Shown: positions 24,575-36,667, counted from the stretch's first letter. The stretch is DNA of 64,000 bases from Epiperipatus broadwayi (GCA_028023455.1 JAQFVV010000049.1:3594536-3658535); one strand, 5' to 3'. The notes: generated by a model from the sequence alone, not told the origin. Numbers and translations: made by a program.

Positions 24575-25539
24575 CCCTTTTAATTTTTCCTTTGCGACTA
24601 AGTTGGATAAAGATATACTTATTATTTTAAAGCTGGCTTTGTCTATCTAAAGGTAATTAGATAAAAATGAGTTTTAAATTTGTAATAAAAATACAATTTT
24701 ATAGTAACATAATTAGTAAAGGCATATAACTGTGGTATGTTTAATCATAAGCATACAATAAATAAGAATATTTGAATGGCTTTATTGCTCAGGAGATTTA
24801 TAAGAAGTTGGGTGTCAGAAGTCCAGAGCTGGAATTGATCTAGGGATTCTATTTTCCAGAATCTGACTCTCTATTACTGTACCTAATCATTCTGGATAAG
24901 AATAAGATTAAAAACCATAACTTAAAGGACAAAAAAGATTATATATCTTTCAAAATCATGAATATCAAAAATAAGACCAAACCTGAAGGAAATATATGAT
25001 GGTTATTTATCTAATAAGTAACTTAATGATATTTACAAGTTGGCATTGAACAGATTAAATTATTAAAAATAAATTTCTTGTGAATTCATTAGTTGGATTG
25101 AATTTGAAAAGAGCTTCATCCTGCAGTGACTTGATAATTGTTGAAAATGATGATAATGATGGTGATATATGTACAAATATGTATATGCACAACATATATG
25201 TATGTGAATTAATATAAATATAAAGTCATAATTTTTTTACTTTTACTTTTTATCACTTTACTTAACTCATTCTAATCAAAATCTCATCTAGAGTTTAAGT
25301 AAAACCATCTTTAAATAACTCTTTGCCAAACTTTCATCCTTAGAAGAATATCAAAAGAGAAGTTATTAATTATCAGAACTTCTCAATTACTGTAAAGACC
25401 ATCCAATGTAAATGTAAAATCACTTCATAGGAATGACAGGGTTTGAATTTAGGCTGAGTAAAACTTGAAAAATCTTCATATTCTAGAATGGCTTATTATT
25501 TTTCCAGATAGTTTGCTAATAGATATCTCATTTATCCAC

Positions 25540-25542
<3 letters not shown>
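24575..25542. other. AT-rich non-coding stretch
   Basis: No supported gene. Around 24780-24895 a slightly GC-richer segment (GTCCAGAGCTGG, AGGGATTC) could be an old tRNA-like SINE but lacks readable boxes. Confidence 0.4.

Positions 25543-25598
<56 letters not shown>
25543..25598. repeat. (AT)n microsatellite
   Basis: An uninterrupted AT dinucleotide run of about 56 bp. A 76-codon frame across it (25465-25695) is produced by the repeat and is not a gene. Confidence 0.95.
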
Positions 25599-25601
<3 letters not shown>

Positions 25602-26255
25602 CACCTCAACTTTCTCCACACACTCTTTCACTTATTCAACCTCAATAAACTCTCATTTATTTCAAGTAGCTAGTCAATTGAATTTTATACTTTAGGATCA
25701 AATATAACGGGAGTGCCAAATTGCAGCCATAAATTGTAAGGCCCACTAGAGATCATCATCATTAGTCAATTTAGGACTATAAAAGATACTGAAGAAAGCA
25801 ATTAAATTGTCTCTCTCAAAAAAAAAAATAATAACAATAATATTGATAAAACCATTCAATCTATATGGTCTTAATTTCAAACCTAGCATTAGTCATGCAA
25901 ATATTTCATGATAAATTTATCGTAAAAATTCATAATAACGAGACAACTTTCTTCCACAACTTTATTATAAATATCTGATCTCGAGTGGTAACCACAGAAA
26001 ATACTATATACAGTTCTCATTTATATCTGACTGGAAATAACTCAGTAATCAATGCAGAGAACTCATAATCTATGTTCATAATATAAAATTATCATTTAAT
26101 TTAACATTAGATAAAAATTTATCACAAATAATTCCTCCCCATTTAATTCGATTACTTTATTTCTCGTTCTCGGCATTTATCACTTTCAATAGCTACAATT
26201 ATATAACACGGAATGTCTGTGTTATGTTCTCTAATCTGAGAATTACTAATCTTAT
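25599..26255. other. AT-rich non-coding stretch
   Basis: No supported gene; an A run lies near 25819-25827. Confidence 0.45.
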
Positions 26256-26339
26256 TTCTTTCACACCACCCACCTCTCTCCACTCTATATAATAACACTT
26301 ATACACCTAAACACATACATGCTGAAAAGATAAATAATC

Positions 26340-26383
26340 ACCAATATACGTATTTCATGCTAAACCAGCAATCATCAGTTGGT
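26340..26383 (-). ncRNA. Hammerhead ribozyme, family HHR2, opposite arm
   Basis: Exact mirror of the plus-strand motif in the other arm: ACCAA/TTGGT, CTGATGA and GAAA all intact on the minus strand. Confidence 0.7.
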
Positions 26384-26417
26384 CCAGACTATCATCTTTA
26401 CACACATGATAGTCTGG

Positions 26418-26461
26418 ACCAACTGATGATTGCTGGTTTAGCATGAAATACGTATATTGGT
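26418..26461 (+). ncRNA. Hammerhead ribozyme, family HHR2
   Basis: Stem I ACCAA (26418-26422) pairs with TTGGT (26457-26461). Core CTGATGA is at 26423-26429. Stem II TGCT/AGCA surrounds GGTTT, with a U/U at the core-proximal position where the 6.2 kb relative has G-C. GAAA is at 26445-26448. Stem III is the palindrome ATAC/GTAT without a loop, so it would work as a dimer. The predicted cleavage triplet is ATA, ending at 26456. Confidence 0.7.
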
Positions 26462-26560
26462 GATTATTTATCTTTTCAGCATACATGTGTTTAGGTGTAT
26501 CAGTGTTATTAGATAGATTGGAGAGAGGTGGGTGGTGTGAAAGTCTGTGCTCATATACCC

Positions 26561-27034
26561 TATATTACATATATATAGCCACAGGTATATAACAAGCCTG
26601 TGTTTCAGTTATTAATCTTATTTCTCTAACACACATATATTTTTCGATCAAATATCAATTCATGATCCCTACTTTTATAATTGTATAATAATGTTGTTAT
26701 AATATGCTACTTGACTTCCAAACTAGCTCTTAGATTACTAATTGAACTGCTCTTTCTCAAGGTCTAGATCTGTCAAGAGGTGCCCATATAAACGATTACA
26801 CTGTAATGGATATGATTCCATATATGCAAAATAAATTTTAATACGAGTTTAATAGTGGGAATCACTCTAAACACCGAGAGCAGGAAAGGGATTTTATGTC
26901 TGCTCCCAATATTCACAACATTACAATGAATCAAAAGGTTAAATTTATTAAACGTAACTTAACTATTCCCTGTCATCTTTATTCTATTATTTCTAATCTA
27001 TTTTTAATTAATAACCTTAATAATTTTATTTTGC
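26561..27034. other. AT-rich non-coding stretch
   Basis: No supported feature. Confidence 0.45.
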
Positions 27035-27372
27035 TAAAGTAAACTATGGAAGCAAACCATGGACATCAATCAGATAAATCAATCAAACTTTCCTATGAGA
27101 GTAACGTATGGAAATAATTCATAAATCAGATTATGCAAATTAATTATGAACATAAATTATGTGAAAATGAAGTTTATAAAAGTGACTTATATAAATGAAT
27201 TATGCAAATCGAATATAGAAATATTCGACAAAATTAATACTGCAAATCAATCATGGAAATAAATTATTAATATAAAATTAACTATGTAAATCGAATATGG
27301 AAACAATATGATAATGACTACTGCAAATCGATCTTGGAAATAAAGTATCATTATAAAATGAATAATTAAATT
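27035..27372 (+). repeat. Degenerate tandem repeat, ~82-bp period with half-units
   Basis: The phrase GCAAATCNATCWTGGAAATAA recurs at about 27241 and 27323 (82 bp apart). The half-related ATGNAAATCGAATATGGAAA lies at about 27206 and 27287, with older copies near 27055-27150. Half-units of ~35-46 bp alternate. This looks like a decayed minisatellite; no coding potential is seen. Confidence 0.6.
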
Positions 27373-28268
27373 TAAATATGAACTAATATTACCTTAAGGT
27401 AGGTGCTGGATATATAGATTCTGGAGATATCTGAAACACCAAAACACAAAACACAATATAATCTTATAACAATAGTAAACTTTTATTACATTAACAATAA
27501 TGATAAAATAAAATAAAAACACTCTAAATTATAATATTGTTACACACAAATATGATTCTGACCTATTCAGGACTATTATTCGAATACATGTTTGAATTAA
27601 CTGATTTCCTGGATGACTCACTTCTTGTTTTGACCCATTCATTTATTAAATAAATAATTAATAATAATAAATACAAACACTCACACATGGAATCAGAATT
27701 CCGTATATTTTTAGCTTTAAGAAAACTTATATCTTGAAAGAGACGAAAACCCATAAATTTTTACTCCCCCCCCCCTTTTTATTGTAAACATTATCCATTG
27801 GACTATTCCAAAATAATATATTCGCTTCAATTATTTTAACTAACAATGTAAAATAATCTTACATTTCTAAACCATTTTATCAAGCAATAATTTTCACATT
27901 TCCAATGAAGAAGAATTATATGTCATAAAATTACCCTACTAATTTTGCAAATGGGTTTAAATTCAAAACCCACACTTTTACATTCATGCTTGTCAGATCT
28001 TTATGTTTTGACTGTATATCTTAATAGGTCAGTATGTCCACTCAGCTTGACGACCTCAATTTACCATCATTCAAAAAAAATCAACACAGATCGGTTAGTT
28101 TATTAATTAAAATCTTTGCCATTCCTCATCATACATATACACCTGACTGAATCTTTATCCTTTCAGGGCAACTTTATTCTGTCCCACCTAAGAAAAACTC
28201 TTCATATCACAGATCACCATGCAGTATCTATAACATGCATACTGCTACGTTTCGATAAGGGAAATTAA
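27373..28268. other. AT-rich non-coding stretch
   Basis: No supported gene. A C homopolymer (~10) lies at about 27766-27775. Near 28241 CTACGTTTCG is the complement of CGAAACGTAG, a phrase common at hammerhead and PLE ends, but no CTGANGA partner is visible. Confidence 0.45.
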
Positions 28269-29210
28269 AAAAAAACATTATTTGTAAGATATGTTGATGA
28301 TTGTTTATTTGTAGTTGAGAATGATAAATTGAAAGATTTTGTAAATGAGTTTAATTGTTTTGATCCTTCTATAAAATTTGTGTTAGAAGGAGGGGGGTTA
28401 GATTTTGGTAAGTTAAAATTTTTAGATCTTTTGGTGATTAGAAATGTAGAAACTAATTGTTTACTGTGCAGTCATTTTGTTAAAAGTAAAGAATTAAGAT
28501 CTACAATTAAACCTGATAGCTGTCAGTCTGTATCTCATAAAGTAGCTGCTTTAAGGAATTATTGTCATAGAAATATTAAATTAAATAATTCTAGTGGGGT
28601 GGCTTTGTTTCAGAAATATCAATTTTATAAAGATTACTTGAGTGTTGGATACTCTGATAAATTTTTTAAAAGTATTTTATTTAATAGTAATATTTGTAAG
28701 GATGTAAAGGTAAAAGAAAAATATGATTTTATTTCTTTGCCATATAAATTGTCTTCTTATAAAATTGTATGTAGAAATAGTAAATTGTTTGGAAATAAGA
28801 AAATTTATTGGAAAAGGGGTGTTACATTGAATAATTTATTAAATAATACAAAAGAGATTTTTGATAGAAAGACTATTCCTGGTGTAGTATATTTTATTCC
28901 TTGTTTATTTTGTAAGAAGGTTTACAAAGGTCAGAGTAATTTGAGTTCAAATGAAAGAATAAAGATTCATAAAAGTAGAGTTAAAAATAGATATCTTAGT
29001 TCTGCTTTGTATGTCCGTGAAAAAGATACAGGCCTCACTATTGATTTTGATGAAGCTAAGGTTGTCTTCTTTGAGAGAAATGAAATCAAAAGAAGAATTA
29101 AAGAATCTTTATTATTGAAAATTTATTATTCTGAAGCAATTAATTTATTTAAGAGTTCTTTTAGCATTAAGGGTGGATGGGAAGTGAATGGATTTGTGGA
29201 TAATGTTTAA
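28269..29210 (+). pseudogene. 5'-truncated Penelope-like element: RT C terminus plus GIY-YIG
   Basis: An open frame of ~313 codons follows a stop at 28266. It begins inside the RT domain with the catalytic YVDD (28290-28301), then the LKFLDLLV motif typical of PLE RTs. A linker follows, then a GIY-YIG-like nuclease region: GVVYFIPC, VYKGQSN (K in place of the usual I of YIG) and an ERIKIHKSR segment. Full PLE proteins are several hundred residues longer, so the fingers and RT motifs A and B are missing. The remaining frame is intact to its stop, suggesting fairly recent insertion. It is only distantly related to the PLE at 41-47 kb. Confidence 0.85.
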
Positions 29211-29754
29211 TATTATATATATTGTGTAGTTTTAGTAGTTCTTTACACTTGAGAAGTTTGTTTGTAGCAGTGAAACCATTGGTAGTGTTTTAATATTATT
29301 TTTATGCTGGTCTGGTTGAATTTTGGATTTGGGGTAATTATATATATATATATATATATTGTTTAATTTTATGTAGGTTTTTAGTTTGGCTAATGAAACA
29401 TTGTCTGCACTATCCCATAGAATTTATTATTTTAATTATGACTTTCATTTTTGGCTTTTTGAACTAAAACAATATCATTAGTATCAATCAATGTAAGTTG
29501 GAAAATATATCATTAGATACTATTTCCAATATTAATCGTAAATATAATTGACAAAATTATGCACAAATATGTACAATTATAAACCAAAAAAAGTTTTGGG
29601 AACAGTTTTGCAACATACACATTACAAATCTCTACATAACATTAAGTAAATTTTAAAAATAATATATCCATTATCATTTTGAAACATATACTCATCAGTA
29701 CTTTTTTCACATATAATCTCTAAAAGTTTTCTTAATTTATTCTTGTTTTTAAAA
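29211..29754. other. PLE 3' region and AT-rich non-coding DNA
   Basis: The first ~130 bp, up to the (TA)n run at 29340-29360, is likely the 3' UTR of the preceding PLE. After that no feature is recognised. Confidence 0.4.
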
Positions 29755-29802
29755 TAAAATGTTTTGACTAATTAAGCAGTCATCTTCAGTTAAACGTAAT
29801 TA
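29755..29802 (-). ncRNA. Possible degenerate hammerhead motif
   Basis: On the minus strand CTGAAGA is followed by a perfect 5-bp stem TGACT/AGTCA around GCTTAATT, then AAAC where GAAAC is expected. Stem III and the cleavage triplet cannot be placed. The surrounding sequence is not repeated elsewhere in the window. Confidence 0.3.
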
Positions 29803-30164
29803 GAAACATATACAGCTTTATAAAAGATTTTGATGAGAATAAATGTAATTATTGAAAAAATATTTATGGATTTAATTATTATGTGCATCTCAAACTACAT
29901 ATTAAAAATGATATTAAATATTTTATATATAGATTTATTTGTTATTAAACAGAATATTAAATTATTTTAAAAGCATAATTTCAGAAATTATCCAAAAAGC
30001 AAACACATTTAAATACATCATTAAATTTATTTAGGGTTAATGTATGCTCATACCTATTTAACATGTAAAAGTATATATTTTGGTAATACCACTGCAATAT
30101 TATATAAGTTTTATTCTTAATAATTACTGCTATAAATACTTTTATTCATCCATTTCATCCTTAT
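29803..30164. other. AT-rich non-coding stretch
   Basis: No supported feature. Confidence 0.4.
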
Positions 30165-30361
30165 TTGGAGAATAAACCTCAGCCATAAACTTATCATCAT
30201 CAACCACTATCAATCCACTGCAGAATAAAGGTTTCTCCAAGTTCAATCCATCTGTTCTGATCTTTAGCTTCTCTTCTCCACATCACCCTTGCACATTTTC
30301 TTATTTCATCCATCCATCTCACATTTGGTCTCTTTTGGAGTCTTTTACAATCACTTGTAAT

Positions 30362-30847
30362 TCAATTTAAGATTTCAATTATCCATGCATTGTCAGCTCT
30401 TCTAGCAATATGTCCAGACTGAGTCCACTTCAGTCTTTTAATTATTTCAATGAGGTCAATAACACCTGTTTGTTCTCTTAACCATATATTGTGTTTTTGA
30501 TCTCTACTTGTTACTCCTAACATGCATCTCTCCATACTTCTTTGAGTGATCTGAAGTCTCTGTATTACTCTTCTATTAAGGGTCCATGTCTCAGATCCAT
30601 AAGTAAGAACTGGTAAATGACATTTATTAAAAACCTTCCTTTTCAAACACATAGGCATATTTCCTTTTAGTATCAAGTTATTTTTACCAAAAGCACCCCT
30701 CAAACCAAGTTTAATTCTAAAATTAATTTCATCTATTATGTTTCCATCTGTATCAATAATTTGACCAAGGTATTTGTAGCTGTTAACTTCTTCTAACTCA
30801 TCATAATAAATCTTTATTTTCATATTTTGAGAAAATCCATTGAACAT
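30362..30847 (-). pseudogene. RTE reverse transcriptase, thumb and C-terminal fragment
   Basis: It contains EVNSYKYLGQIID, a K-x-F-x-K-C-x-LPVLTYGSETW segment, and LQITQRSMERCMLGV followed by RDQKHNIWLREQTG. It ends with KRLKWTQSGHIARR, all hallmark phrases of RTE C termini. About 160 codons remain open. It continues the polymerase from the upstream frame after the frameshift. Confidence 0.85.
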
Positions 30848-30941
30848 TACTTTAGACTTTTAACATTTATCTCTACTCCTATTTTCCAACTCCTGCAACA
30901 TTTCTTGCAGCTCTAAAGCATTATTTGCAAAAACAACTACA

Positions 30942-31361
30942 TCATCTTAAAAAATCTAAATAACTTAAATAATCTCCATTTACTTTCACTCTTTTAGCTT
31001 CCCATTTTAATCCACAAAATACTTCTTGCAGCACTACTGTAAAAAGTTTTGGAGATATGGAATCACCCTGTCTTATACCTTTCTGAATGTTGACTTTCCT
31101 AGTATCATTATGTAATTTAATTGTTGCTGTTGCATTTTTATAAATATTCACTGATGAAATGTTTATAGAATCAAATGCCTTTTCATAATCCACAAATCCA
31201 AAACATAATGGAAACTCATATTCATTTGTCCTTTCTACAATTTCTCTCAATACCTGGATATAATCTACTGAACTAAAACCACTTTTAAATCCATCTTGTT
31301 CTCTTGGTTGGTAGAAATCCAATGTTTTCTGTAGATGAGTTGCAATTATCTTGGTAAACAT
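30942..31361 (-). pseudogene. RTE reverse transcriptase, palm fragment
   Basis: The frame contains QDGFKSGFSSVDYIQVLREI, the RT motif A region FGFVDYEKAFDSI (catalytic D), the motif B segment KGIRQGDSISPKLF, and VNGDYLSYLDF leading into the catalytic FADD box. At the box the frame is shifted and reads stop-DDVVVFANN (about 30920-30955), so the first catalytic position is lost. The order and spacing are those of RTE-clade polymerases. Confidence 0.85.
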
Positions 31362-31543
31362 AACTTATAAAGCGTGTTAATTCAGATAGGATAGTAGAAA
31401 CCTAAACACAAATATTTAAAATTATAAAAGGTTGAAATCTCACAAATAGTTTACTTCTTGAAACTTTTTCTAGTTTAGAATCTTAAGTAATCAGATTCCA
31501 TAGATACTTTGAATTTTCATTAAAAATTATATTTTAACAATCT

Positions 31544-32190
31544 ATGATCCCCCCCCCCCATATTTCCATAACTGACACTATATTACCAACTCTAGAAGCC
31601 ACATGTGATGTGATGTGTTGCTGTATGACTTCTCCTTACATGGAGTCAGGAATCTCTCAGCAACTATGTTCAGAGAAACCTGTTAGCCACTTTACCTTCC
31701 CTTTCTATTCTCCACCCTACGTTTCCCCATAACCTGTGCTATTCTATTTCCACAACATAATCTTTGTCAACTCCATGGCCTTCATATCTAAATAGCCTTT
31801 ATCTTTTCTCAAACCCAGCATAAAAAACAATAATCCACTTTCTGTATAATCACTATGTTTGTATTTATTCCTCCATAACTTCATTATTTGTACCCCTTCT
31901 GTTTTCAAGCATTTACATTGAATTAACAGATGCCTAATACTTTCTATGCTTTCCTTACACAACTTGCAGACGAACTCACCTATATTTTTTCATTTATGTG
32001 TATATTTTTCTGTTACTAAAGATCCCATTTGAGCCTTAAACAATAAACTACTTTCCTTGCTATTATCATAAATTAACTTGCACCCAGTGTTCCATTTACT
32101 TGTATATATACTTAAACTCTTTACAAAATGCACTGTACTGGATTCAAAAATTGTTAAGTTAATTTTCAACAAGAATTAGAGTCCTCAGAG
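31544..32190 (-). pseudogene. LINE family X, 3'-end copy
   Basis: Minus-strand frames at 31990-32172 (GCKLIYDNSKESSLLFKAQ) and 31744-31962 (CKESIESIRHLLIQCKCL, then MLGLRKDKGYLDMKAMELTK) match the C terminus of the LINE at 48600-52665. The C/H/C pattern with HLL is the knuckle-like motif common at LINE C termini. The 3' UTR also aligns with 52500-52665. A C homopolymer (~9) lies at 31551-31559. The copy lacks the RT and is dead. Confidence 0.75.
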
Positions 32191-33397
32191 GTTTAAGTTG
32201 ATCAAAACTAATTTCTCACATGAGATCATCTTTGCATTTCAGCAATAAATTGTTTAGATGTATTGTTTTATTTATGCTTTTTAAAAATTTTGTACCTATA
32301 TAAAAATAAGCATATACTATATAAAAAAATATATAGATGTGATTTAAATTAATAAAAATGTTTATTAAAATTTTTCAGCAAAGTTTAAACCTTTTAAAAA
32401 GTTTTATAATTAAGGAATAAAAGATTTATTATTGCTATTTGCTTATAATGATTTATAAGTTTAAAAATATTTGGAGCTTTTACTTTTCTGATAAATATAG
32501 CTAGATACTCTGCATCATTTTATGAAATGATAGAATGCAGGTTTTAGAATTTAGGGCCCATAGATCATAGCAATCTGACATTTCTTGTGCTCAGGCTTCA
32601 TTTCAACTTCCAAGTTGAGTTCAAACTCAATTGTTACTTTCAGAGCTCGAGCTCATTGTTATTCATTATGTGAAATCTTAAGTAACAAAGCATTTATGTA
32701 TTATATAATAACAGAATTCTCAGCTAATTTGACCAAGAGTGAGTTATCTGAAAATAAAAGTCTAGGTTATGTAAAAATCTTCAACTAACTAAAAAATACC
32801 AATATTTCAAAAACATTCAAATTATGGATTTTAGATCGGAAAGACAGTTGCACTAATTCTACAATACAAAGACTAAAAAAATTATGATTTATATATATAT
32901 AACCTATGTTTTTAACAGTAAAATTTTATTGATGAATTATTATTTAAATTCATTTTTTTTTTTAAATAAGTAATATTTACTAAGGCATCAAACCTTTAAG
33001 CATGTACGCTTGAAAATACGAAGATAGAGACCTCTACAGGTCTTGACTACAAGCTTACTCTTTGGAAGAAAAGAGGGAAATAAGTAAAATGACTTGCTGG
33101 GGGTTCTAGAACAAGAATTCATCTGAAGACTTACACAAGTTGGATATCTCCACCACTGCACTAATTCTCACAGAGCAACAAATAGATCTACAGCAGTCAA
33201 GTTCTCAGGTGTCACATACCCAAGTACTAACAAAGTTTAACATTTTTTAATTTTGAAGATAAGACAAAAAAAAACAATGTAGTAAATACAAGAGAAACAT
33301 CTGCAATGTAATACTATATATATATATATTAAATATACACAATGTATTTATATAACAGTTGTTCGATTGATATCCATACTGAACTTAATGTAATTAG
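32191..33397. other. AT-rich stretch with one GC-richer block
   Basis: No gene. The block at 32985-33225 is richer in GC (GACTTGCTGGGGGTTCTAG, TATCTCCACCACTGCAC) and could be an old SINE on the minus strand, but I could not place both Pol III boxes. Confidence 0.4.
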
Positions 33398-33655
33398 AAA
33401 GGATTTGAACTCAGACCCCCAAGCTTTCCACATCCATCCACCCCATCAAATACAACCGACATCCATGACTCCATACATGTGAAAAAAATAAATAATCTCC
33501 AATTGATGAGTTCTAGTTCAACACAAAGTATGTATATTGGAGATCATTTATCCCTTTCACATGCATGTGGTCATATGCACCAGTTGTTTAAGACAGAGTG
33601 GACAGCTATAGAGAGCCCGAAAGTCTGAGTTTAAATCCCTTCCAATTATTCGATT
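33398..33655. repeat. HHR2-family element, diverged inverted pair
   Basis: The left arm (33398-33502, minus orientation) starts with GGATTTGAACTCAGACCCC, the complement of the B-box-like GAGTTTAAATCCC at the end of the right arm. Both arms share the ATACATGTGA / CACATGCATGTG and ATAATCTCC / GGAGATCATTT blocks. The arms are far more diverged than at 26.3-26.5 kb. The hammerhead core (33497-33542) reads TTGATGA, stem II GTT/AAC, and CAAA instead of GAAA, so it is inactive. Confidence 0.65.
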
Positions 33656-36472
33656 CTGTCAATGTTTGTTTTATTTTTTGTCATTAATCTCCCAATTCCC
33701 TTTTTCTATTCATCAGTAATGACACATCTATAACATATGTATATAGACAAATAAGTGCTATATTTTTATGGAAGTGGAAAGTATACACACACATTAAACA
33801 TAATTATATAACATTAACATTGAATTATATAATACGGCAAGAATAAGCCACGACCTACATTAAGGGATTTATAAAACGGAAAAGTCAGAATCTCTTCTAA
33901 CACATATGCTAACATTATTATAATTACTTATCTTGATCTCCTAGACTTAATAATTGTTATCTCTTCATAAACCAGTACTGTATTTCCTTATTTAATTTTT
34001 TAATTATGTATTTCCTTATTAGAAAAAATATATAATAAAGAGTAAAAACAGAGAAATTTTTTTCACAAGAAATAATTTTTATTATAAAAATGTTTACAGG
34101 AGTGAAGTTTTACTACAATCAATACCTTAACAAAAGTAAATCATTAAAGAAAAATGCTCCAAGGATTTTAAAATAAGTGGTCAATAAAATGTTGATGAAC
34201 AACTCCCACATTTAAAAAAATATATTAGTCTTCAGATTTTCCACTCCATTTCTTTTTATGAATAACTTTTTATATGACAACCATTTTCCTCCAATTAATG
34301 TAAGCAATTCACAGTAGTGACACCTGGTGTAAGCTCAAAAGTCAGTGCATTGTTAATGGTTTTATGATTCTTTTGAAAAGGATAAAATTGGTTGAAATTA
34401 GTTTGTCTGGGGTTTTAAACTTACAAAATTATTGATAATCTTAGATTTGTGTTCAAAATCTTAAAACATATGAATTTTCAAACCACTGGTTTGAATAGTC
34501 AGATAATGGGTCTTCATTCTAAAAAAATTGCCACATTGTTTTCATTGATTTTATTCAATGTTTATATCGTATCTTGAGATTACAAAAGAGTTGTCACTAA
34601 TAAAAAAATATAAATATTCCATATTTTCTATTATATGCTTATATGTTTTACATGTTCAATTTAAATCCACTCAAAAATATTTTTTTTCTTCTCTAAATGT
34701 TTTATCTTGTCTTTAAACAATGATTCTCAAAGTTCACTATTACCATATACTTGTCTACAGTAAATAATAGCGATATCTATATTCATTCATAGCCAATTTC
34801 ATGCTGTTTTTATTTAAGCAAGTGTTTTGTAAAATTCACTGTGACTATTAGTTTAATTCAGTGTCACTACTGTGAAAATTATTTAAAATATTACAATTTT
34901 ATTTTATCCATTAGTGAGATTAGATACAAAGTATTATGTAATTTGCACATTCTATAGTTATTAAAAAATATATATATTAAAAATATATAATTTCTATTTA
35001 AGTTTTTTATAGTATATTTTTCATTTACCTTTCAACTAAAAAGCAATTATGTTATTTTAATTTATTAAAAGTAATTCTAAATTGCATAAATCAATTCATA
35101 TCAATATAGAAATGTTTTCTAGATTATGAGATTCTAAATTAAATGAAACCCTAAAATTGATTTTTACCTGTACTTCAACTAGTTTTTATTAAATAAACCA
35201 TAATTTTATAGAATTTTTTTAAACTCAATTCTAAAAATAAATAAATAATAATATGAAAAAAAAAAGAAATAATACGACTAGAGGTAAATGATTTCAAAAA
35301 TAGTAAACAAAAGCTATCTTTTTTATTTAATCATAATAATATAATTATTATTAAAAATAAAGTAGTTATTAAAAAAGAGCAATCGATATGCTACATTTCA
35401 TATACAGATGCTCTAAATAACAAAACCATGTTAATAAATCAATATATTGTTCAGGTCACTTCTCATATAAAAATTTATTAGTAAAATAGCAAAAATTTAA
35501 ATCAATTACGAATTAGCATACACACATATATGTAATATATATTTATAAATTATAAGCAATGATTATGCATTTCAAATATATGTTTGTAGCCATTGAAAAA
35601 ATAGGCCGACGCCAGCTAATAAGCATTTCTATTTGACCAGGTTTTTCAATTAAACCAAGCTATCTCGACGTATATTTACATTGTTTAAATAGTTCCACTA
35701 CTTAAATTTATCTTTAAAATGACCTATTTTTAATACGAATTCATTCGAAACAATCACATTTTAATACATACCTAAGTGACCATTAATCACATATATGTTT
35801 GAAATGTAAAACCATTAATTGAGGTTTCTAAAAATATAAGAATGATGTGCATAAAAAAAAAAAGTTGGTAAGTTAAAAGATTTCCACACACTTTTATAAA
35901 GAGTTAAATGTATTTGATTTTTATTAAACATATAATCTATATCCAGGGTTGGAAAAAAATATAATAATTTCTGTCTTATTGAAAAGTGAATAATAATAAT
36001 GTATACATTTATTAAAAGGAAAATATTTGAATAGATCTTTAGTAAAAACTTGTCACTTGAAAGGTAAATTACTGTAACATATAATTTATTACTTGATTTG
36101 GCAATATTTATTTTTCCTTCTTCTGGATTCTATTTTCATAAGGGTATTAAACACTATTACCCATTTTAAAATCAAAATTTGTCAGAATTGGGTAAATCCA
36201 GGAACACTAAATAACAATGGAGTCAGACTGCTACAATTGATTCCTGGCCTATTGATTTTTAAGATAATTTCTACGCCAAAATATTTAAGCAAATAGTGAA
36301 TTAATGAATACTGGACAAAAGTTTTAATCTAAAAAGGTGTCATAAATTCTGGTTCCAACTAAATCTATTATTACTTGATTTTCTCAAGGCTAACATATTT
36401 TGGATTTGTTACCATCGCCTAATTAAATGTAATCTTCAAACATTTTTTAAACTTAATAGTGAGAAGTTAACA
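33656..36472. other. Long AT-rich non-coding stretch
   Basis: No supported gene or repeat over ~2.8 kb. The small open frame at 36093-36296 is not recognisable. Confidence 0.5.
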
Positions 36473-36667
36473 ATATGTTGAACTATTTCCATCATATATC
36501 ATTAAATGTTGAATGTCTAGGAAAGGGTGTTATCTATTAACCTGTGTCATATACTAACTTGTGTGTTATTACTAAAGGTTGTTTGTATTTGGAAAAGTTT
36601 AAATAAAGTTTAAAATCTTCTATACATTCAATATTTAATGACAGGTGATGGAAATAGATCAACATAT
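36473..36667. repeat. HHR3-family remnant lacking the ribozyme core
   Basis: ATGTTGAACTATTTCCATCA (36475) and its inverted partner ending near 36667 bracket TGTGTTATTACTAAAGG, TTGTTTGTATTTGG and TTTAAATAAAGTTTAAAAT. All of these are found in order in the element at 24119-24574. The CTGAAGA...GAAAC block is missing. Confidence 0.65.

Larger units (their letters stand above)
26256..26560. repeat. HHR2-family element as long near-perfect palindrome
   Basis: Left arm about 26256-26396 and right arm about 26407-26548 are near-perfect inverted copies around a ~10-bp loop (CTTTACACAC). Each arm contains a hammerhead motif with intact CTGATGA and GAAA. Outward of it each arm has a conserved AATAATCACC / GGTGATTATT block, CATACATG and CACCACCCACC. 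The high arm identity implies a recent origin or ongoing arm-to-arm correction. Confidence 0.8.
30165..31375 (-). mobile_element. RTE-type LINE, 5'-truncated copy
   Basis: A minus-strand LINE copy comprising the RT palm, thumb and C-terminal region, and a 3' tail containing GATGATGATAAG-like trinucleotides near 30190. ATG/ATGA repeats at the 3' end are typical of RTE elements. The endonuclease domain is absent. Two frames (30942-31361 and 30362-30847) are separated by a frameshift and a stop at the catalytic box. Related copies lie at 18205-19140 and 40500-40818. Confidence 0.85.

Noticed and set aside
25465-25695. 76-codon open frame rich in Ile-Tyr
   Set aside because: It is the translation of the (AT)n microsatellite, not a protein.
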